DNA of 64,000 bases from WTGU01 sp965200925. Lineage in GTDB: Bacteria > Pseudomonadota > Alphaproteobacteria > UBA828. The notes below the pieces were generated by a model that did not search any database, was not told where the DNA came from, and saw nothing but the letters and a program-made list of their open reading frames with translations. A program made the translations under genes and the position numbers. The stretch spans positions 682,001 through 746,000 of the forward strand of contig OZ241738.1 in the NCBI GenBank assembly GCA_965200925.1. The letters are read 5' to 3'. Below, in pieces: positions 19,995-28,880 of the stretch (position 1 is the stretch's first letter; every line of letters begins with the position of its first letter).

Positions 19995-21276
19995 CGTCGC
20001 GGTGGTGGGCGCCCAGTGGGGCGACGAGGGAAAGGGCAAGATCGTCGACTGGCTTTCCAGCCGGGCCGATGTCGTGGTCCGCTTCCAGGGCGGGCACAAT
20101 GCCGGCCATACGCTGGTGGTGGACGGAGTCGAATACCGCTTGAGCCTGCTGCCGGCCGGCGTGGTGCGCGGCAAGCTTTCGGTGATCGGCAACGGCGCGG
20201 TGGTGGACCCGTGGGCGCTGGCCGACGAGATCGACGCGATGGCGGCGAAGGGCGTCGCCATCGGCCCGGAGAACCTGGCCATTGCGGAGAACGCCTGCCT
20301 TATCCTGCCCATCCATCGGGAGCTCGACCAGGCGCGCGAGAGGGCCCGCGGCGCCGGGCGGATCGGCACCACCGGGCGCGGCATCGGCCCGGCTTACGAG
20401 GACAAGGCGGGGCGCCGTGCCATCCGCCTCTGCGACCTGCGCGACGCGAAAACGCTCAGGCCCCGTCTGGGCGAGCTCCTGCTCCACCACAACACCCTGC
20501 GCCGCGGCTTCGGGATCGGGGACGCGGCCGCGGGCGCGCTGGAGCGCGACCTGCTGGCCATTGCCGCCCGCCTTCTCCCCTACGCGGCGCCCGTGTGGCG
20601 CCGGCTCCACCGCGCGCGACGGGAGGGCAGGCGGGTCCTCTACGAAGGTGCGCAAGGAGCGATGCTGGACATCGACCACGGCACCTATCCGTTCGTCACC
20701 TCGTCCAACACCGTGGCCGGTCACGCGGCCGCCGGCGCGGGCGTCGGCCCCGGGGCCGTGGGCTATGTGCTCGGCATCGCCAAGGCGTACACGACGCGGG
20801 TGGGCGGCGGGCCGTTCCCGACGGAACTCGAGGACGCGACGGGCCAGGGCCTGGGCGAGCGCGGGCGCGAGTTCGGCACGGTGACCGGGCGCCGTCGCCG
20901 CTGCGGCTGGTTCGACGCCGTGCTGGTGCGCCAGGCGGTGGAGATCGGCGGCGTTCGGGGCATCGCGCTCACCAAGCTTGACGTGCTGGACGGGATGCCG
21001 TCGCTCGAGGTCTGCACCGGCTACCAGATCGGGGGGGAGGCGATCGACCACCTCCCGGCCGCCACGACCGATCAGGCGCTGGTCCGCCCGGTTTACGAGA
21101 CCCTGGAGGGCTGGCGGAAGAGCACGCGCGGCGCCCGCTCCTGGGCCGACCTGCCGGCGACGGCGGTGAAGTACATCCGCCGCATCGAGGAACTGATCGG
21201 CGCCCCCGTCGCCCTGCTCTCCACCAGTCCCGAGCGCGACGACACCATCCTCGTCCAGGACCCTTTCGCCGACTGA
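19987..21276 (+). CDS. purA: Adenylosuccinate synthetase
   Basis: A 429-residue PurA of normal length. GAQWGDEGKGKIVDWL is the P-loop with catalytic Asp, GGHNAGHTL carries the catalytic His, GTTGRGIGPAYEDK and YEGAQGAMLDIDHGTYPFVTSSN bind IMP and GTP, and TKLDVLDG is the guanine-binding motif. It converts IMP, aspartate and GTP to adenylosuccinate in AMP synthesis. The ATG lies inside the end of hisZ, suggesting coupling. Confidence 0.97.
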   Translation: MGNVAVVGAQWGDEGKGKIVDWLSSRADVVVRFQGGHNAGHTLVVDGVEYRLSLLPAGVVRGKLSVIGNGAVVDPWALADEIDAMAAKGVAIGPENLAIAENACLILPIHRELDQARERARGAGRIGTTGRGIGPAYEDKAGRRAIRLCDLRDAKTLRPRLGELLLHHNTLRRGFGIGDAAAGALERDLLAIAARLLPYAAPVWRRLHRARREGRRVLYEGAQGAMLDIDHGTYPFVTSSNTVAGHAAAGAGVGPGAVGYVLGIAKAYTTRVGGGPFPTELEDATGQGLGERGREFGTVTGRRRRCGWFDAVLVRQAVEIGGVRGIALTKLDVLDGMPSLEVCTGYQIGGEAIDHLPAATTDQALVRPVYETLEGWRKSTRGARSWADLPATAVKYIRRIEELIGAPVALLSTSPERDDTILVQDPFAD

Positions 21277-21347
21277 CGCTGGTATGATGGAGCAGGGGTC
21301 GTCGGGATGCCCGCCGGGAGCGTGACGCGGGGCCGGAGGCAGCACGA

Positions 21348-21971
21348 ATGAGCGGCGTATTCATCTACTGGGACAACTCCAATATTTTTCACAAGGCGCA
21401 GCGCATCGCCGACGAGCGGGATGGCACGCCCGGCGCCCGTTATCTGGTCCGCATCCATTTCGACAATCTGCTGTGCCTCGCCCGTGCCGCCCGACCGTTG
21501 ACGAAGGCCGTCGCCGCCGGTTCCGTGCCGCCGGAAATGCGCCAGCTCTGGAACCGGATGGAAAACAGCGGCGTCGAGGTCAACCTGTTCCATCGCGGCG
21601 GCCAGGAACGGGGAGAGCAGGAGGTTCCCGATCGCTGTCTGCAGCTGCGCATGCTGGAGGATGCCGTGGACTGCGCCGACCCCGGCGTCGTCGCGTTGCT
21701 GACCGGCGACGGCGCCGGGTATGTCGAGAGCCGCGGCTTCCACAGCACGCTGAAGCGGATGCACCGGCGCGGCTGGCGCGTGGAAGTGCTGTCGTGGATT
21801 CATTCGTGCAAACAGGGAATGCGCGAATGGGCGGAGGAGAACGGCGTCTTCGTGCCGCTGGATGATCATTACAGCGCGATCACCTTTCGCGAGCCGTCCC
21901 GCCCCGGTCACGAGCTCGCGCCGCCGCGCGCCGCGGAAGAACCGGATTTGTCGCGCCGCCCCGTCGCGTAG
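21348..21971 (+). CDS. NYN-domain (PIN-like) predicted RNase
   Basis: A 207-residue protein with the NYN/LabA-like fold. The N-terminus FIYWDNSNIFHK contains the first conserved Asp and Asn. VALLTGDGAGYVESRGFHSTLKRM matches the second acidic motif (LLTGDGD in most relatives), and RGWRVEVLSW the next strand. Here the second acidic pair reads GDGAGY rather than GDGDF, so one metal-binding Asp may be lost and activity is uncertain. The C-terminal 30 residues are disordered and proline-rich. It stands alone between purA and the convergent amidase genes; a TATGAT lies upstream at 21283-21288 but without a good -35 box. Confidence 0.75.
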   Translation: MSGVFIYWDNSNIFHKAQRIADERDGTPGARYLVRIHFDNLLCLARAARPLTKAVAAGSVPPEMRQLWNRMENSGVEVNLFHRGGQERGEQEVPDRCLQLRMLEDAVDCADPGVVALLTGDGAGYVESRGFHSTLKRMHRRGWRVEVLSWIHSCKQGMREWAEENGVFVPLDDHYSAITFREPSRPGHELAPPRAAEEPDLSRRPVA

Positions 21972-22012
21972 CCTGTTTCCGCCGTCGGCAACCCGCGCGC
22001 CAGAAAAGGGGA

Positions 22013-23440
22013 TCAGGGGCGAGGGTCGATGGGGGGGCGGGGAGTGAGGAGCAGAGTGTCCTCGAGCAGCGCGGCGGCGGCCAGAACGCGCGCCTCGCCG
22101 CGGGGCGGGCCCAGGATCTGCAAGCCCACCGGCAGGCCCGCTTCGGTGAAGCCCGCAGGGACGGAGGCCGATGGGCAGGCCGTCAGGGTCAACGCGAAGG
22201 TGAGGCCCAGCCAGTCGACGTAGTTGTCGAAGCGGTGGCCCTCGATCTCCTCGATCCAGCGGATGTCCACGTCGAAGGGCGGCACGATCACCGCCGGGCA
22301 GAGCAGCAGATCGTGGCGTGCGAAGAAGCGAACGATCCGCTGGTGGAGCACGCCCCGGTGGCGCTCGGCGCGGCCGATCGTCGCGCCGTCGAGGGCGAGG
22401 CCCTTCTCGATGTTCCAGACGATGTCCGGCTTGAGCCGGTCGCGGTGCGCCTCCAGCAGGTCGCTTTTGTCGGCGGCGAACAGGGCGGCACGCAGCACCT
22501 GGAAGGTATCGAGGGCGCCCGAAAGATCCGGGCATGCCCCCTCGACCGCGAGGCCTGCGCCGCTCAGCGCCGCCGCCGCGCGGGCGCAGACGGCGGCGAC
22601 CTCGCGGTCCACCGGCAGCAGGCCCAGGTCCGGGCTGTAGGCGATCCGCGCGGGCGGCGGCGGTGCGGCCAGCGCCTCGCGGAAGCCCATGGCCGGCGCT
22701 TCCAGGGAGAGCGGGTCCTCCGGGTGCGCGCCGGTCATGGCGTCGAGCAGGAGCGCGGCGTCGCGGGCGTCGCGGGCCATCGGGCCTTCCACCATCAGGT
22801 CTTCGAAGGGCAGGCGCCGGGGGCCGCGCGCGACGCGCCCCGGGCTTGGGCGGAAGCCGAAAACCCCGCAGAAGCTTGCCGGGATGCGCAGGCTGCCGCC
22901 GAGATCCGAACCCGTCGCCAGCCAGACCTGGCCCGCGGCCAGCGCGGCCGCCGAGCCGCCCGACGAGCCGCCGCAGGTCTTTTCCGCGTTCCAGGGATTG
23001 CGGGTCTTGCCGAAGACCTCGTTGAAGGTGCTGGCGCCGGCGCCGAACTCCGGCGTGTTGGACTTGCCGATCACGATGGCACCGTTGGCTTCGAGCGTCT
23101 CCACCAGCACGTCCGACCGCGCCGGCACGTGATCGGCGTGGATAGGCGAACCCCAGGTGGTGCGGACGCCTTCGACGGCGACCAGATCCTTGACGGCGAT
23201 GGGCAACCCGCCGAGCCAGCCCGGCGGGCGTTCGCGCCCGGCGTCCTCCGCCTCGATCCGCCGGGCGCGGTCGAGGGCACGTTCGACACAAAGAGTGGGC
23301 AGTGCGTTGAGCCGCCCGTCGGTCGCCGCGATGCGCTCGGCGCTCGCCTCGACCAGTTCGACCGGAGAGACCTCGCGGCGCTTCAGCAGGCGGACGGCTT
23401 CGGTCGCCGTCTGCCGCCAGAGCGCGTCCGCCGGGGCCAC
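22013..23440 (-). CDS. Amidase-signature enzyme
   Basis: A 475-residue amidase of the Ser-cisSer-Lys type. Catalytic Lys is in PIAVKDLVAVEG. The signature segment GGSSGGSAAALAAG followed by GSDLGGSLRIPASFCG holds the cis-Ser and nucleophile Ser. The C-terminal PVGLQILGPPRGEARVL is typical of the family. The substrate cannot be read from sequence; relatives cleave diverse amides. I chose the GTG at 23438-23440, 16 bases after the upstream amidase stop, because the amidase N-terminal helix (ATEAVRLLKRREVSPVELV) starts just after it. It is tandem with a second amidase and probably co-transcribed. Confidence 0.85.
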   Translation of the reverse strand: MAPADALWRQTATEAVRLLKRREVSPVELVEASAERIAATDGRLNALPTLCVERALDRARRIEAEDAGRERPPGWLGGLPIAVKDLVAVEGVRTTWGSPIHADHVPARSDVLVETLEANGAIVIGKSNTPEFGAGASTFNEVFGKTRNPWNAEKTCGGSSGGSAAALAAGQVWLATGSDLGGSLRIPASFCGVFGFRPSPGRVARGPRRLPFEDLMVEGPMARDARDAALLLDAMTGAHPEDPLSLEAPAMGFREALAAPPPPARIAYSPDLGLLPVDREVAAVCARAAAALSGAGLAVEGACPDLSGALDTFQVLRAALFAADKSDLLEAHRDRLKPDIVWNIEKGLALDGATIGRAERHRGVLHQRIVRFFARHDLLLCPAVIVPPFDVDIRWIEEIEGHRFDNYVDWLGLTFALTLTACPSASVPAGFTEAGLPVGLQILGPPRGEARVLAAAALLEDTLLLTPRPPIDPRP

Positions 23441-23456
23441 GGGGCGCGCGCCTGCG

Positions 23457-24854
23457 TCAGGCCGCCGGTGGCGTGCGGGCGTGCCAGTCGGTGTCCCGCT
23501 GGTAGGCGTGGCCGGCTTGCAGGAGCCGTTCCTCCGAGAGCTTCGGCCCGACGATCTGGAAGCCGAGCGGCACACCCGCCTCGTCGAACCCGCCCGGCAG
23601 GCACATCGCCGGCGTGCCCGCCATGTCGTGCGGCGCGGTGAAGGCGATGAGCCGCTCGACCGAACCCTCCTCGGCCCCGAGCGAATCCATGAAGGCGTTG
23701 GTGGGGGTGGGGTAAGGCTGAGAGGGGACGAGGAGCGCGTCCACCTCCGCGAAGACGGCGTTGAGCGCGCCGGCGAACTTGTCCCGCTCGATCTGGATGC
23801 GGGCGTGTTCCACGCCGCTCAGCGCCCGCCCGGCCTCGATCAGGCTCGTGAGCACCGGCCCGTAATCCGCCGCGCGCCCGGCGAAATAAGGCTCGTGGGC
23901 GATGGCCGTGTCCGCGCCGCAGAAATCGTTCCAGCGCTCCACCATGACCGTGGCGTCGGGGAAGCGTACCGGGCGGATGTCGGCGCCGCGCCCGCGCAGC
24001 ACGTCGGCCGCCCGCCCGATCATGGCGGTTACGGCCGGGTCCACGCCGTCCGCGCAATAGGCTTCGTCGAGGCCGATGCGCATGCCCTTCACACCCGCGG
24101 CGACGGCCGCGCCGTAAGGCGGCACCGGCGCCTGGAGGGCGGTCGGGTCGTCCGGGTCGGGGCCGGCGATGACTTCGAGGATGGCGGCGCAATCGGCCGC
24201 CGAGCGCGCCATCGGCCCGATATGGTCGAGTGTCTCGGAGAGCGCGAAGGCACCGGCGCGGCTGACCCGGCCCCAGGTCGGCTTGAGGCCGGTGACTCCG
24301 CAGCCGTGGGAGGGGAAGCGGATGGAGCCGCCGGTGTCGGTGCCGAGCGAGCCGTAGCAGAGCCGGGCGGCCGTCGCCACGCCCGAGCCGCTGGAGGAGA
24401 CGCCCGTCCAGTAGTCGAGGTGCCACGGGTTCACCGGTGGGTCGATCTTCGGGTGGTGGACGGCGTAGGCGCCTTCCGTCATCTGCAGCTTGCCGAGGAA
24501 GACCGCGCCGGCTTCCCGCAACCGGGCGACGACGGTGCCGTCCACGCCCGGGTTCCAGTCGCGCAGCGCGAGGGAGCCGACATGGGTGGGCGCGTCCTTC
24601 GTCGCGCACAGGTCCTTGATACCGAAGGGGACTCCGTGCAGCGGCCCGCGCGCCTTGCCGGCGGCGATCTCCGCATCGGCCCGCGCCGCCTGGGCGGTGG
24701 CGACCTCGGCCGTCACCGTGGCATAGCTCCTGAGCGCTCCATCGAGGCGCTCGATCCGCGCCAGCATGTGCGCTGTCACTTCGGCCGACGAGACCTCGCG
24801 CGCGCGAATCTTCGCCGCGACCTCCGTCAGCGTGAGTTCGTGCAGCTCGGTCAT
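23457..24854 (-). CDS. Amidase-signature enzyme
   Basis: A 465-residue amidase. The catalytic Lys lies in VPFGIKDLCATKDAPT; the serines in GVSSSGSGVATAARLCYGSLGTDTGGSIRFPSHGCG. It shares domain order with the downstream amidase (22013-23440) but the two are clearly divergent, not a recent duplication. The ATG at 24852-24854 follows GGGAGG at good spacing. A divergent cupin gene begins 173 bases away, so the intergenic stretch may hold promoters for both. The substrate is unknown. Confidence 0.85.
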   Translation of the reverse strand: MTELHELTLTEVAAKIRAREVSSAEVTAHMLARIERLDGALRSYATVTAEVATAQAARADAEIAAGKARGPLHGVPFGIKDLCATKDAPTHVGSLALRDWNPGVDGTVVARLREAGAVFLGKLQMTEGAYAVHHPKIDPPVNPWHLDYWTGVSSSGSGVATAARLCYGSLGTDTGGSIRFPSHGCGVTGLKPTWGRVSRAGAFALSETLDHIGPMARSAADCAAILEVIAGPDPDDPTALQAPVPPYGAAVAAGVKGMRIGLDEAYCADGVDPAVTAMIGRAADVLRGRGADIRPVRFPDATVMVERWNDFCGADTAIAHEPYFAGRAADYGPVLTSLIEAGRALSGVEHARIQIERDKFAGALNAVFAEVDALLVPSQPYPTPTNAFMDSLGAEEGSVERLIAFTAPHDMAGTPAMCLPGGFDEAGVPLGFQIVGPKLSEERLLQAGHAYQRDTDWHARTPPAA

Positions 24855-25027
24855 CCGCGCCTCCCTTCGCCAGCGTCCCATTATGCAAGGTCTCCCCGCT
24901 CCCTCACAACGCCTGCCGCGCTTCGGGCGTGCGATTTCCATCGGCGCGCCTTCCGCCTCGCGTCCTGGCGTCGCGCGCGCGGCCGTGAGATGCTATGCGG
25001 CGTATGGCCACATCAGGAGGTTCCGAG

Positions 25028-25573
25028 ATGGTCGAACGGATCGACGTCAGTCCGGAAGAGATGGAGCGCGAGCGCGTCGCGCGTTTTGCGGACCTGCGGT
25101 CGAGCGCCAAGGCGTTCGTGGACGCCCTGATCCCGGGCTACGAGCGCGACATCTACAACATCATCGGCCGCGGTGTTGTCGAGGATAAGGAACTCACGCC
25201 GCCCATCACCGACAACCGCGACTTCAACGTGGGCCTCATCAAATGCGAGCCCGGCAAAGGCGCGTCGCTGCATATCCACGAGACGAACGAGGTGTTCATC
25301 CCGCTGACCGGCAAGTGGGGCATCTACTGGCAGAACAGCGACGGTGCGCGGCACGAGATCCTGCTCCAGCCCTACGACACGGTGTCGGTGCCAGTCGGTG
25401 CGAGCCGCGGCTTCCGCAACGCCGGCGATGAGACCGCGCTGATGCTCGCGGTGGTGGGCGGAACGGACCCGGGCAAGGTGCGATGGCCGGACGAGACCAT
25501 CGCCGAGGCGCGGCGCTACGGCATCGGCCTCGACCAGAACGGCGATCTCGTCGTGCTCGACGACGCCGCCTGA
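25028..25573 (+). CDS. Cupin-domain protein
   Basis: A 181-residue single-domain cupin. Motif 1 lies around GKGASLHIHETNEVFIPLTGKWGIYW, giving two His and one Glu as likely metal ligands; motif 2 around YDTVSVPVGASRGFRNAGDE lacks the usual second-motif His (an Arg occupies it), so metal binding may be weak or altered. AGGAGG at 25015-25020 precedes the ATG with ideal spacing. Divergent to the two amidases, it might act on the same substrates, but that is only positional inference. Confidence 0.75.
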   Translation: MVERIDVSPEEMERERVARFADLRSSAKAFVDALIPGYERDIYNIIGRGVVEDKELTPPITDNRDFNVGLIKCEPGKGASLHIHETNEVFIPLTGKWGIYWQNSDGARHEILLQPYDTVSVPVGASRGFRNAGDETALMLAVVGGTDPGKVRWPDETIAEARRYGIGLDQNGDLVVLDDAA

Positions 25574-25595
25574 ACGCCCGCCTCGAAACGGGCCG

Positions 25596-25793
25596 TCAGG
25601 CGATCAGGTCGGGGACCAGCTCGCTCTCGATCCTGGCGATCGCGTCCTTGAGGGCGAGCTTCCGTTTCTTCAGGCGCCGGAGCTGGATCTCGTCGGTTTC
25701 CTTCCCGAAGCCGGCGATCGCCTCGTCGAGCTCCCTGTGCTCCGTGCGAAGCGCGTCGAGACGCCGCATCGCCGCTTCCCGGTCCATTGGCAT
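25596..25793 (-). CDS. YdcH-type small coiled-coil protein (DUF465)
   Basis: A 65-residue protein, almost entirely helical. It starts around MDREAAMRRLDALRTEHRELDEAIAGF and ends in a KKRKLALKDAIARIE segment. The length, the LRTEHRELDEAI pattern and the LKKRKLALKD motif fit the YdcH/DUF465 family, small proteins of unknown function common in Proteobacteria. It is convergent with the cupin gene (22 bases between stops) and divergent from lipA. An alternative ATG lies two codons in. Confidence 0.75.
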   Translation of the reverse strand: MPMDREAAMRRLDALRTEHRELDEAIAGFGKETDEIQLRRLKKRKLALKDAIARIESELVPDLIA

Positions 25794-25936
25794 TCCGTCG
25801 TCGCTCGGTTCGTCTGCCACGCCACGACAACCGTACCACACCGCGTGGCCGACGCCAAAGCGCACGCGAGCGTTTCGCATTGGAAAGCGGGCGAATCCGG
25901 CATACACTCCGCCGCGGTCTCGCGGACGGAGCCCCG

Positions 25937-26869
25937 ATGCACCCCACGGCTTCAGGAAGCGCGGGCGCAGCACAGCGCCCCAAGCCCGGCTGGCTCAGGG
26001 TCAAGGCGCCGACCTCGCCCGCCTACAACACCACCCGGCGGCTGATGCGCGCACACCGGCTGAACACCGTGTGCGAAGAAGCCGCTTGCCCCAATATCGG
26101 CGAATGCTGGGCCAAGGGCCATGCCACCGTCATGATCCTGGGCTCGGTGTGCACCCGGGCCTGCGCCTTCTGCAATGTGGCGACCGGCAGGCCGGAGACG
26201 GTGGACCCGGACGAGCCGGCGGAACTCGCACGGGCGGTCGCCGCCCTCGGCCTCGACCATGTGGTCATCACCTCGGTGGACCGCGACGACCTCGACGACG
26301 GTGGGGCCTCCCAATTCGTGCGTTCAATCACGCGCATCCACGAAGCCGCGCCCGGCACTACCGTTGAGGTCCTCACCCCGGATTTCCGCAACAAGCCCGG
26401 TGCCGTCGAGGCGGTGGCCGCCGCCCGGCCGGACGTCTACAACCACAACTTGGAGACGGTTCCCCGGCTCTACGCCGAGGTGCGGCCCGGTGCGCGCTAC
26501 TACCACTCGCTCCGCCTGCTCGATACGGTCAAGCGCCAGGACCCGTCGATCTTCACCAAGTCCGGAGTCATGGTGGGGCTCGGGGAGGAGCCGCGCGAAA
26601 TCCACCGGGTGATGGACGATCTGCGCGCCGCTGACGTGGACTTCCTCACCATAGGCCAGTACCTGCGCCCGACCGAACGCCACCACGCGGTGGTCCGCTA
26701 CGCCACGCCGGACGAATTCGCCGACTACGAGCGGCTGGCCTACGCCAAGGGCTTCCTGATGGTCTCGGCCTCGCCGCTGACTCGCTCCTCCTACCACGCC
26801 GGCGCGGACTTCAGGACCTTGCGTGCCAACCGCGAGGCGAAGCGCGCGGCGGCCGCGCGCGCCGTCTGA
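25937..26869 (+). CDS. lipA: Lipoyl synthase
   Basis: A 310-residue radical-SAM enzyme that inserts two sulfurs into octanoyl groups on lipoate-dependent enzymes. Both iron-sulfur sites are visible: CEEAACPNIGEC for the auxiliary cluster and CTRACAFCNV for the SAM cluster. The C-terminal RSSYHAG supplies the serine ligand of the auxiliary cluster. I placed the start at the ATG in CCCCGATGC (25937), because homologues start roughly 20-30 residues before KPGWLRVK. ratA follows after 7 bases, a typical alphaproteobacterial pair. Confidence 0.95.
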   Translation: MHPTASGSAGAAQRPKPGWLRVKAPTSPAYNTTRRLMRAHRLNTVCEEAACPNIGECWAKGHATVMILGSVCTRACAFCNVATGRPETVDPDEPAELARAVAALGLDHVVITSVDRDDLDDGGASQFVRSITRIHEAAPGTTVEVLTPDFRNKPGAVEAVAAARPDVYNHNLETVPRLYAEVRPGARYYHSLRLLDTVKRQDPSIFTKSGVMVGLGEEPREIHRVMDDLRAADVDFLTIGQYLRPTERHHAVVRYATPDEFADYERLAYAKGFLMVSASPLTRSSYHAGADFRTLRANREAKRAAAARAV

Positions 26870-26876
26870 GGGCCCC

Positions 26877-27323
26877 ATGCCGCAGCACGCCGAGCGTCGC
26901 TTCCTGCCCTACAGCTCGGGCCAGATGTTCGATCTGGTGGCGGAGGTCGAGCGTTATCCCGAGTTCCTGCCCTGGTGCCTCGGCACTCGCGTGACGAAGC
27001 GCGAGGCGGGCCTCGTGGAGGCTGACATGCTCGTCGGGTTCAAGATGTTCCGCGAGCGATTTGGCTCGCGAGTCTTGCTGCACCGGGGCGAATACCGAAT
27101 CGAGGTGCGTTACACGCACGGGCCGTTCCGCTATTTGGTCAACCGCTGGCGTTTCCGGGAGCACAAGGGCGGCTGCGAAGTCGATTTCTTCGTCGACTTC
27201 GAGTTCCGTTCGTGGTTCCTGAAGCGTGTCATGGGTGGCCTCTTCGCCGATGCGGTGGACCGGATGGTCCGCGCCTTCGAGGGGCGCGCGCGGCAGCTCT
27301 ACGGCGCGCCCGCGCAGGCGTAG
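26877..27323 (+). CDS. ratA: RatA/COQ10-type START-domain protein
   Basis: A 148-residue START-fold protein. The opening HAERRFLPYSSGQMFDLVAEVERYPEFLPWC is the hallmark of the COQ10/RatA family, followed by a beta-grasp with HGPFRYLVNRWRF and a C-terminal helix. Bacterial homologues are annotated either as ribosome-association toxin RatA or as coenzyme-Q-binding COQ10. The lipA neighbourhood, usual in Alphaproteobacteria, favours a housekeeping role in ubiquinone use. No antitoxin-like partner is adjacent. Confidence 0.85.
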   Translation: MPQHAERRFLPYSSGQMFDLVAEVERYPEFLPWCLGTRVTKREAGLVEADMLVGFKMFRERFGSRVLLHRGEYRIEVRYTHGPFRYLVNRWRFREHKGGCEVDFFVDFEFRSWFLKRVMGGLFADAVDRMVRAFEGRARQLYGAPAQA

Positions 27324-27334
27324 AGGGGAGAGCC

Positions 27335-28855
27335 ATGACGATCAGAACGCCGACCGTGCCGGACCTCGTCGAGGCCGGCGCGCAGCTGGGCCTGCACCTG
27401 AGCGAGGCAGAGGCCGCCGATTATCTCGCCGCGATGGCGCCGCTGATCGAGGGCTACAACGTCGTCGACGGCATGGCTGACGAAGTGCCGCCGGTCCGTC
27501 ATCCGCGACTCCCCGGGTACCGGCCGGTGGGCGACGACAACCCGCACAACGCTTGGTACTGGAAGACCGCGATCAAGGGCACGGCCCAGGGCAAACTCGC
27601 CGGCAGGAAGGTCGCGATCAAGGACAACGTCTGCGTCGCCGGCGTGCCGATGATGAATGGCGCCTCAGTGCTCGAGGGTTACGTGCCCGACATCGATGCC
27701 ACCCTTGTCGCCCGCATCCTGGACGCCGGCGGTGAGATCGCCGGCAAGACGGCGTGCGAGTATCTCTGTTTCTCGGGCGGCAGCCACACCAACGCGACCG
27801 GCCTGCCGGTGCACAACCCCTGGAAGCGGGGCTACACGACAGGCGGCTCCTCCTCGGGCTCGGGCGCCGCGGTCGCGGCCGGCGACGTCCCGATGGCGAT
27901 TGGCTGCGACCAGGCGGGTTCGATCCGCATCCCGGCGTCGATGTGCGGGATCGTGGGCCTCAAGCCCACCCACGGCCTCGTACCCTATTCGGGCGTGATG
28001 CCGATCGAGATGACGATCGACCACGCCGGGCCGATGACCGATACGGTCGCCAACAACGCGCTCCTGCTGGAGGTTATCGCCGGCGCCGACGGCCTGGACC
28101 CGCGCCAGATCGGCGTGCCGGACGATCTTTCCTACACCGATGCCCTGGAGCGCGGCGCCAGGGGCCTCACCATCGGCGTCCTCAAGGAAGGCTACGGTCA
28201 CCCGAACTCGGAACCCGAGGTGGACGAGAAGGGGCGCGCGGCAGTCGCGCGTTTCGAGGCGCTGGGCGCCGCCATGCGCGAAATCAGCATTCCCGAACAT
28301 CTGGTCGGGGTCGCCGTCTGGACCCCGATCGGGGTCGAGGGGACGGTGGATTTCATGATGCACGGCAACGGCTTCGGCACCAACTGGAAGGGCCTGTTCG
28401 TCACCAGCCTGATCGACCGCTACGCGCGCTGGCGTGAACGCGCGGACGAGCTCTCGGATTCGCTGAAATACGTGATCCTGCTCGGCCAGTACATGGCGAG
28501 CCGTTACGGCGGCCGCCACTACGGCAAGGCCCAGAACATCGCGCGGCGCCTGCGCGTGGCCTACGACCGGGCGCTCGGGGAATGCGACGCGATCCTCATG
28601 CCGACTCTGCCGATCACGGCGACTCCGATCCCGCCGCCGGACGCACCGCGCAGCCTCGTCATCCAGCGCGCCCACGAGATGTTCGCCAACACCGCCGTCT
28701 TCGACGTCACCGGCCACCCGGCGCTCACCGTCCCCTGCGGCCTGAGCGACGGCCTGCCGGTGGGCCTCATGCTGGTCGGCCGGCATTTCGACGAGGCGAC
28801 CCTCTACCGGGCCGCCCATGCCTATGAGCGCTCGGTCGACTGGCGGACGCTCTGA
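27335..28855 (+). CDS. Amidase, nitrile-pathway type
   Basis: A 506-residue amidase-signature enzyme with the longer N-terminal helical part seen in amidases linked to nitrile hydratases. The catalytic Lys is in GRKVAIKDNVCVAGVPMMNG; the serines lie in TGGSSSGSGAAVAAGDVPMAIGCDQAGSIRIPASMCG. The ATG has AGGGGAGAGCC upstream. Such enzymes turn aliphatic or aromatic amides into acids; no nitrile hydratase genes are visible nearby. It is the third amidase within 7 kb. Substrate assignment is inference from resemblance. Confidence 0.85.
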   Translation: MTIRTPTVPDLVEAGAQLGLHLSEAEAADYLAAMAPLIEGYNVVDGMADEVPPVRHPRLPGYRPVGDDNPHNAWYWKTAIKGTAQGKLAGRKVAIKDNVCVAGVPMMNGASVLEGYVPDIDATLVARILDAGGEIAGKTACEYLCFSGGSHTNATGLPVHNPWKRGYTTGGSSSGSGAAVAAGDVPMAIGCDQAGSIRIPASMCGIVGLKPTHGLVPYSGVMPIEMTIDHAGPMTDTVANNALLLEVIAGADGLDPRQIGVPDDLSYTDALERGARGLTIGVLKEGYGHPNSEPEVDEKGRAAVARFEALGAAMREISIPEHLVGVAVWTPIGVEGTVDFMMHGNGFGTNWKGLFVTSLIDRYARWRERADELSDSLKYVILLGQYMASRYGGRHYGKAQNIARRLRVAYDRALGECDAILMPTLPITATPIPPPDAPRSLVIQRAHEMFANTAVFDVTGHPALTVPCGLSDGLPVGLMLVGRHFDEATLYRAAHAYERSVDWRTL

Positions 28856-28880
28856 GCGCGGCCACCATCTGGGAGGAACC

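Noticed and set aside
26877..27323. RatA as a toxin of a toxin-antitoxin pair
   Set aside because: No antitoxin-like partner is adjacent, and the lipA-ratA pair is a housekeeping arrangement in this class. The COQ10-like role is more likely.
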